A stretch of DNA of 64,000 bases, taken from NCBI GenBank assembly GCA_029255685.2, contig CM055318.2, forward strand, positions 8,065,001 to 8,129,000. Reading direction: 5' to 3'. The translations under genes were made by a program, and so were the position numbers. Source of the DNA: Silene conica. Its lineage: Eukaryota; Streptophyta; Magnoliopsida; Caryophyllales; Caryophyllaceae. This document shows, piece after piece, positions 59,949 to 64,000 of the stretch (position 1 is the stretch's first letter; every line of letters begins with the position of its first letter). The notes under the pieces were generated by a model. It saw only the letters and a program-made list of their open reading frames with translations. It was not told the origin of the DNA and searched no databases.

Positions 59949-60503
59949 GACATGTTTATCGCACACAAACAGTCTGAAATGTCATCCATTGCTCCTCAAA
60001 AGTTTGGAGGCCGTGTAGTTTAACCCGAGAATCGTCCGTGTAATCTACAAACATTTTTGTCCTGTGACCCTAAAATCCTGAAGATCGTGTATTATACAAT
60101 CCATTTTTAGCCTTTCGGGAGGCAGTATCGGGCCGTGTTTCTTTTTCTCACGGCTTTTTCTAGTACGTTTCTCGGATCGTTTCGGAAGTTACCTTATTCA
60201 ATTTCTGGCCAAAATAACAAATATTAAACCATTTTTTAACGACTATCCGAATTCTGACCGAGACTTGTTTATTGCACACTAGCAGCCTAAAATATTCATT
60301 ATTTTTTCTCAAATTTGCGAGATTGCCTAAATAGACCGGAGAAACCGTCCTTGTGATTTACAAACATTTTTGTTCCGAAATCACGAAATCTCCAAAACCG
60401 TGTATTATACACTTCAATTTGTGCCGTTTGAGAGGCCGAACCGGGCCGTGCTTCTTTTTCGCCTGGTTTTTGTAGTACATGTCAAGAGTCGTTTCAGAAG
60501 TTA
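59949..60503. repeat. Two diverged satellite-like monomers, ~313-bp period
   Basis: The block 59949-60191 is repeated in diverged form at 60262-60503: both have GACATGTTTATCGCACAC-like starts, TACAAACATTTTTGT, ATCGTGTATTATACA, CGGGCCGTG and CAGAAGTTA-like ends in order. It reads as two members of an old tandem satellite. Confidence 0.8.
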
Positions 60504-60814
60504 AGACATTTTACTATTCCAAGTCAAAAGAATGAGAATGGGAAACCTTTTTGCCCTTAGTTTCTAAACACACTTTCTCATTTGTGACACGCCTAGGCTT
60601 GTGACGGAGAAATGTGAATGGTCACATTTTCTCTGTCATAATTTGTGACCTGTTACAAGAGAGATTAATTGGTTTATAAATATATTTTGGACTGATTTTT
60701 GGTGAATTTTTTTGTTGGATAGATCATATTTTTTAGTTAATAAAGAACACCATTGTGTACAGATGGTTGAGCAAATATTACATTTTTGTTGTTGTTACTA
60801 ATATGTTTCATTTA

Positions 60815-61559
60815 GGGTCTGTTTGGCAAAACTAGCTAAAACCTGAAAAGGTACCTGAAACCTGAAAAGGTACGTGAAACTTGAAAAACTACCTGAAAAG
60901 GTAGCTGAAAATTAAGACCTGAAAAGGTAGCTGATTTTTGTTAAAACTGTTTGGAAACTAGCTGATATTTAACAAAATGACGGAAAAGAACATGGTTTAT
61001 TATTGATATCTTTTACGTTTTTACTATTATTCTTGTGTTATTGTCGTTGGCGGCGTTACGTTTTTACAAGGCTGAGGGCAAGGCGGGGCTTCACATACCA
61101 GTTCTTAAATTTTTATCTTAGATTTTTAATTTCAAGTATAAATTTAACAAGTTATAATGAAGTTTTTTCAATATATTTGAAAGAGAGTGAAAAAATAATT
61201 AATATATAACGATTAGGTAAAAAAAATTCAAACAATACACCATTAAAATATATTGAACAAACTAGAGGTGATTATGAGTTATATTTGGGAAGTACGTAAT
61301 TATTTTGTATTGTATTTGATTTTGTTAATTAGCGTTATACAATTGAGGGTAGAATAGGTAGATGAAAATGAAACAGTTACCTGATTTCTCAAATGCTACA
61401 TGGGGTAGCTTTTTATTTCATTTCAGGTACCTTTTTTTCACTCAAATCAGGTACTTGCCAAACACCCAAAAAAAATAAGGCACCTGACTACCTGATTGTT
61501 TTGGCGAAAAAGTCATTTCAGACAAATCAGGTAACTTATTTGCCTTGCCAAACACAGCC
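60815..61559 (+). mobile_element. Tourist-like MITE, GGGCCTGTTTGGCAA family, copy 3
   Basis: The ends GGGTCTGTTTGGCAA and GGCTGTGTTTGGCAA are inverted repeats with a TTA duplication (60812-60814 and 61560-61562). It matches copy 1 in orientation but its middle (about 61042-61110, CGTTGGCGGCGTTACG...) differs, so part of the interior is replaced. Confidence 0.88.
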
Positions 61560-61562
61560 TTA

Positions 61563-62039
61563 AGTTCGTTTCGTTATCGAAGTATTGACGGATTTTACAA
61601 TTTGTTCGCCTTTATTTTAATCTTAAATTAAGGACGCTTTTTAACAGCCACCTTTTGTATACAAATTATATTCTCGACGTAATTGAAACAGGTGGATATG
61701 TCTACTATCGAACGTAAACCAAAACGAGCATCCAAATCAGATTATTGTAGCCTTGGAAGCATCCCTTATTCGACCAACCTTATAACAAAATTGCGAAGAA
61801 TTTCTATCATGTGGAATCTTAGTCTTGATTTCGTCAAAAGATTTATATAGTGTTTCAGTTTGATTTTTCTCCATACAAATAATAGTATTCAACAAAGAGG
61901 ATTAGGTTCGACCCATACTTAACTAGAACAACAAATGTCATCATAGCATCGTCGAATATTTCATAGGCACGAATTTGGCAAGTGAAAACAATCCTTCCTA
62001 CATCATCCGAATATACCTCCACATTTTGTTAAATGATTT
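61563..62039. other. Intergenic DNA, no gene seen
   Basis: No frame or repeat with support was found between the Tourist-like copy and the LINE 3' end. Confidence 0.5.
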
Positions 62040-62758
62040 TTTTTTTGCAAGAAGTTACACTTTATATTCATCCACAAAGGGGAATAAAAGATTGAGATTT
62101 CTTACAAGGAATAACCACTAAAAGCATTTAAGCTTCAAGAAACAAAAAACCAAAATAATAGCAAATCTAGAGAAGTTAGTTCATAAATGGCTTGTAGCTG
62201 TCTCGAATGAGAGGATACACTCTTATGCGGACCGCTGTTTTGATTTGATGCAGCACTCGAGCTTCTGCACATTCCTGATTGGCAAATATCCTTCTATTTC
62301 GCTCCCTCCAAATGTAGTAGACTGTTGCAGCCAGGTTACTTTTTAGCCATCGAGCTTTCCAATGCTTCCGATGAGTAGATTTGCTAACCCATTTGAGAGC
62401 ATTAATATAGCTCTGCCCAATATCAGTTATATATCCCTATCCAATGCACCACTTCATCCTAGATATAAGCAGAGTACTTATATTTGAAAAAGAGATGATG
62501 GTGTGTCTCCATTTGTTGCTTGCACAAACAACATCGGTTAACTATCACAATCCCCTTCTTACCAACATTATCAAGAGTGGCTAGTTGTAGATGGGTAGCA
62601 AGCCCTGCAATAATGCTATGACATGGTATAATTTCGCATCTAGTAATGCTCTTAAACCAGTTGATTCTTTCACCATGATTGCGAGGTTTTTCATAGGCAC
62701 GAGACACTATGAACTTGGAATTTTGAACACAGTGATCATCATAGATCACTAGTTATTA
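62040..62758 (-). mobile_element. 5'-truncated L1 LINE remnant, minus strand
   Basis: Reading minus, an open stretch (62459-62749) gives the LINE zinc-finger region: NWFKSITRCEIIPCHS, VNRCCLCKQQMETHHHLFF. After a frame change follow WKARWLKSNLAATVYYIWRERNRRIF and a C-terminal tail; the 3' end is a poly(A) tract (T run at 62038-62047 on the plus strand). The family encodes a reverse transcriptase; only its end is left, with stops. Confidence 0.82.
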
Positions 62759-62759
62759 T

Positions 62760-64000
62760 TACAGTCTTTGATGCATTGTGAGATATGCTTCAGGTATTGC
62801 ATCCAGAAAACGGCCAAATAGCTTTTGATCAATTGTTTCGTCACACAACCGATCATTAACATAATAAACATTCATCATCGAAAACACACATTTATGTTAT
62901 TAAAAAAAAAAAATAGTATTAGAAAATAAAATAAATTTGATAAGTAGTACAACATACATAATCGTTGTAGTGAATCTACTTTGAATTATAATTCACAAAT
63001 AATTTAGAAATTTTTATTTTATAAAAAGAAACAATAATTGTGACAAAACACTAATAAATATAACAATATTCGTGGCAAAATAATAATAATTGTGACAATG
63101 ATTTACTAAATTGTGAAAATATATTTTGACTATATATTATGACAATGTAGCCATGTAGGTATTTAATTAATAAATTATTATTTTCATACGAGTGCTTTTG
63201 TCAGTCTCATGTAGGATGCCGACTCAAAGTCTAACCATGGTGTCAAACCCCTAAATCAAGCTCAAGCAATCAAGAATGACATCACCAAAGACCAAGAAAC
63301 TAATTCAAGGCGGGCAAACGGAAGTACTAAGCTATACTTCCAAGAATGACACGACACACATGATTCGACTCCATGCAAGACCCATAACCGATAAAAGAAC
63401 CCTAAGTACCGACTCTCACGGGAGACACTCAACACACAAGGGAAGAAAGGGGGGTTGATTTTTGTGACAAAAAGTAACCAAAATCGCTCACCTACCTCAA
63501 CTTGCGAAGCATGCCCGCAATCTAGAATGGTACTCCATCCAAAAATCCATGAAAAATGCAAATGCACATGATGAGAACAACAACAAGGATGCAACGGGGC
63601 TTGGGTTGGGTGAAAATGGTTTGGTGCAAGCACCGTTCTAGGATTTGAGGCTCAAAAACAAGAATGATTGCCATAATCAACACAAACTCCTTATTACAAC
63701 AACTAAGCAACGTCTATGCCCTAACTTTGGTTTCAACAAAAACAAGCAAAAATTGTATAAATCCCAACTTACTTTGGAAAAATCGGACCCGTCACAACCT
63801 TAAACAAAATGGTCATTATTAAGAACACCGAACAACGTCTACACCCTAACATACGACTTGAAAATCAAATCAAATGCAAAAATTGTGTAAACCCGGCACG
63901 CGTGCAAAAACATCAAAAGACCACATTATTGTAGCAACGGCTTTTTCAATGTCCCCTTGATGAAAGGGGTTTAAAACACATATGTACAATTTTCTTTTTG
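62760..64000. other. Window end, unidentified repetitive DNA
   Basis: No gene is supported. From about 63200 the base composition rises and two similar blocks (CAACGTCTATGCCCTAAC near 63709 and CAACGTCTACACCCTAAC near 63833, each followed by CAAAAATTGT.TAAA) form a diverged repeat of about 124 bp. It may be part of a retrotransposon that continues past the window. Confidence 0.35.

Noticed and set aside
62459..62749. Zinc-finger gene
   Set aside because: The Cys/His pattern belongs to the LINE reverse-transcriptase-associated zinc finger; the reading frame breaks downstream and a poly(A) end follows.

Overview
The window is nuclear DNA from a flowering plant, almost certainly a eudicot. It is AT-rich, its genes are intron-rich, and it carries a dense mix of plant Ty1-copia, L1 LINE, hAT, PIF/Harbinger (Tourist-like), Stowaway-like and SINE-type elements. 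The repeat style (TTCAG pentamer arrays ending in GGCCCTGTTCTTT, GGGTCGGGT-rich hAT elements) made me think of Caryophyllales, but that is only an impression.

Three multi-exon protein genes could be rebuilt exon by exon with phase-consistent splice sites. (1) A kinesin-8 (KIN8B type) on the minus strand, start codon at 29718 and stop at 18510, 15 coding exons, about 728 residues. (2) A TFIID subunit 12 (TAF12) gene on the plus strand, 36648 to 44275, 8 coding exons, about 391 residues with the histone fold at its C-terminal end. (3) A spinster-like (SPNS) major-facilitator transporter on the minus strand, start codon at 59229 and stop at 47194, 16 coding exons, about 489 residues. KIN8B and TAF12 diverge across about 6.9 kb of element-rich DNA; TAF12 and SPNS converge. 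Nothing suggests that the three genes work in one pathway.

The rest is transposon landscape. Positions 15-4706 hold a nearly pristine Ty1-copia element (minus strand, uninterrupted 1375-residue Gag-Pol, LTRs differing at one of 252 positions, non-canonical TA...TA ends, 5-bp target duplication). From 4.8 to 9.4 kb come two hAT-type non-autonomous elements and a solo LTR. From 11 to 18 kb come Tourist-like elements, including a nested stack in which elements of two related families (GAGCATCTCCAATGG and GAGCAAGTGCAATGG) sit inside or against each other, and a 1.1-kb element built mostly of TTCAG pentamers. A longer relative at 33689-35098 still carries a broken PIF/Harbinger transposase, so it looks like a decayed parent copy. 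KIN8B introns hold two hAT-type elements, a SINE-like segment and a copia relic with LTRs in inverted orientation. SPNS introns hold hAT-like and Stowaway-like elements. Two 5'-truncated L1 LINE remnants lie at about 31.5-33.0 kb and 62.0-62.8 kb. No confident structural RNA gene was seen. Most of the remaining intergenic DNA is low-complexity AT-rich sequence without a recognisable gene.
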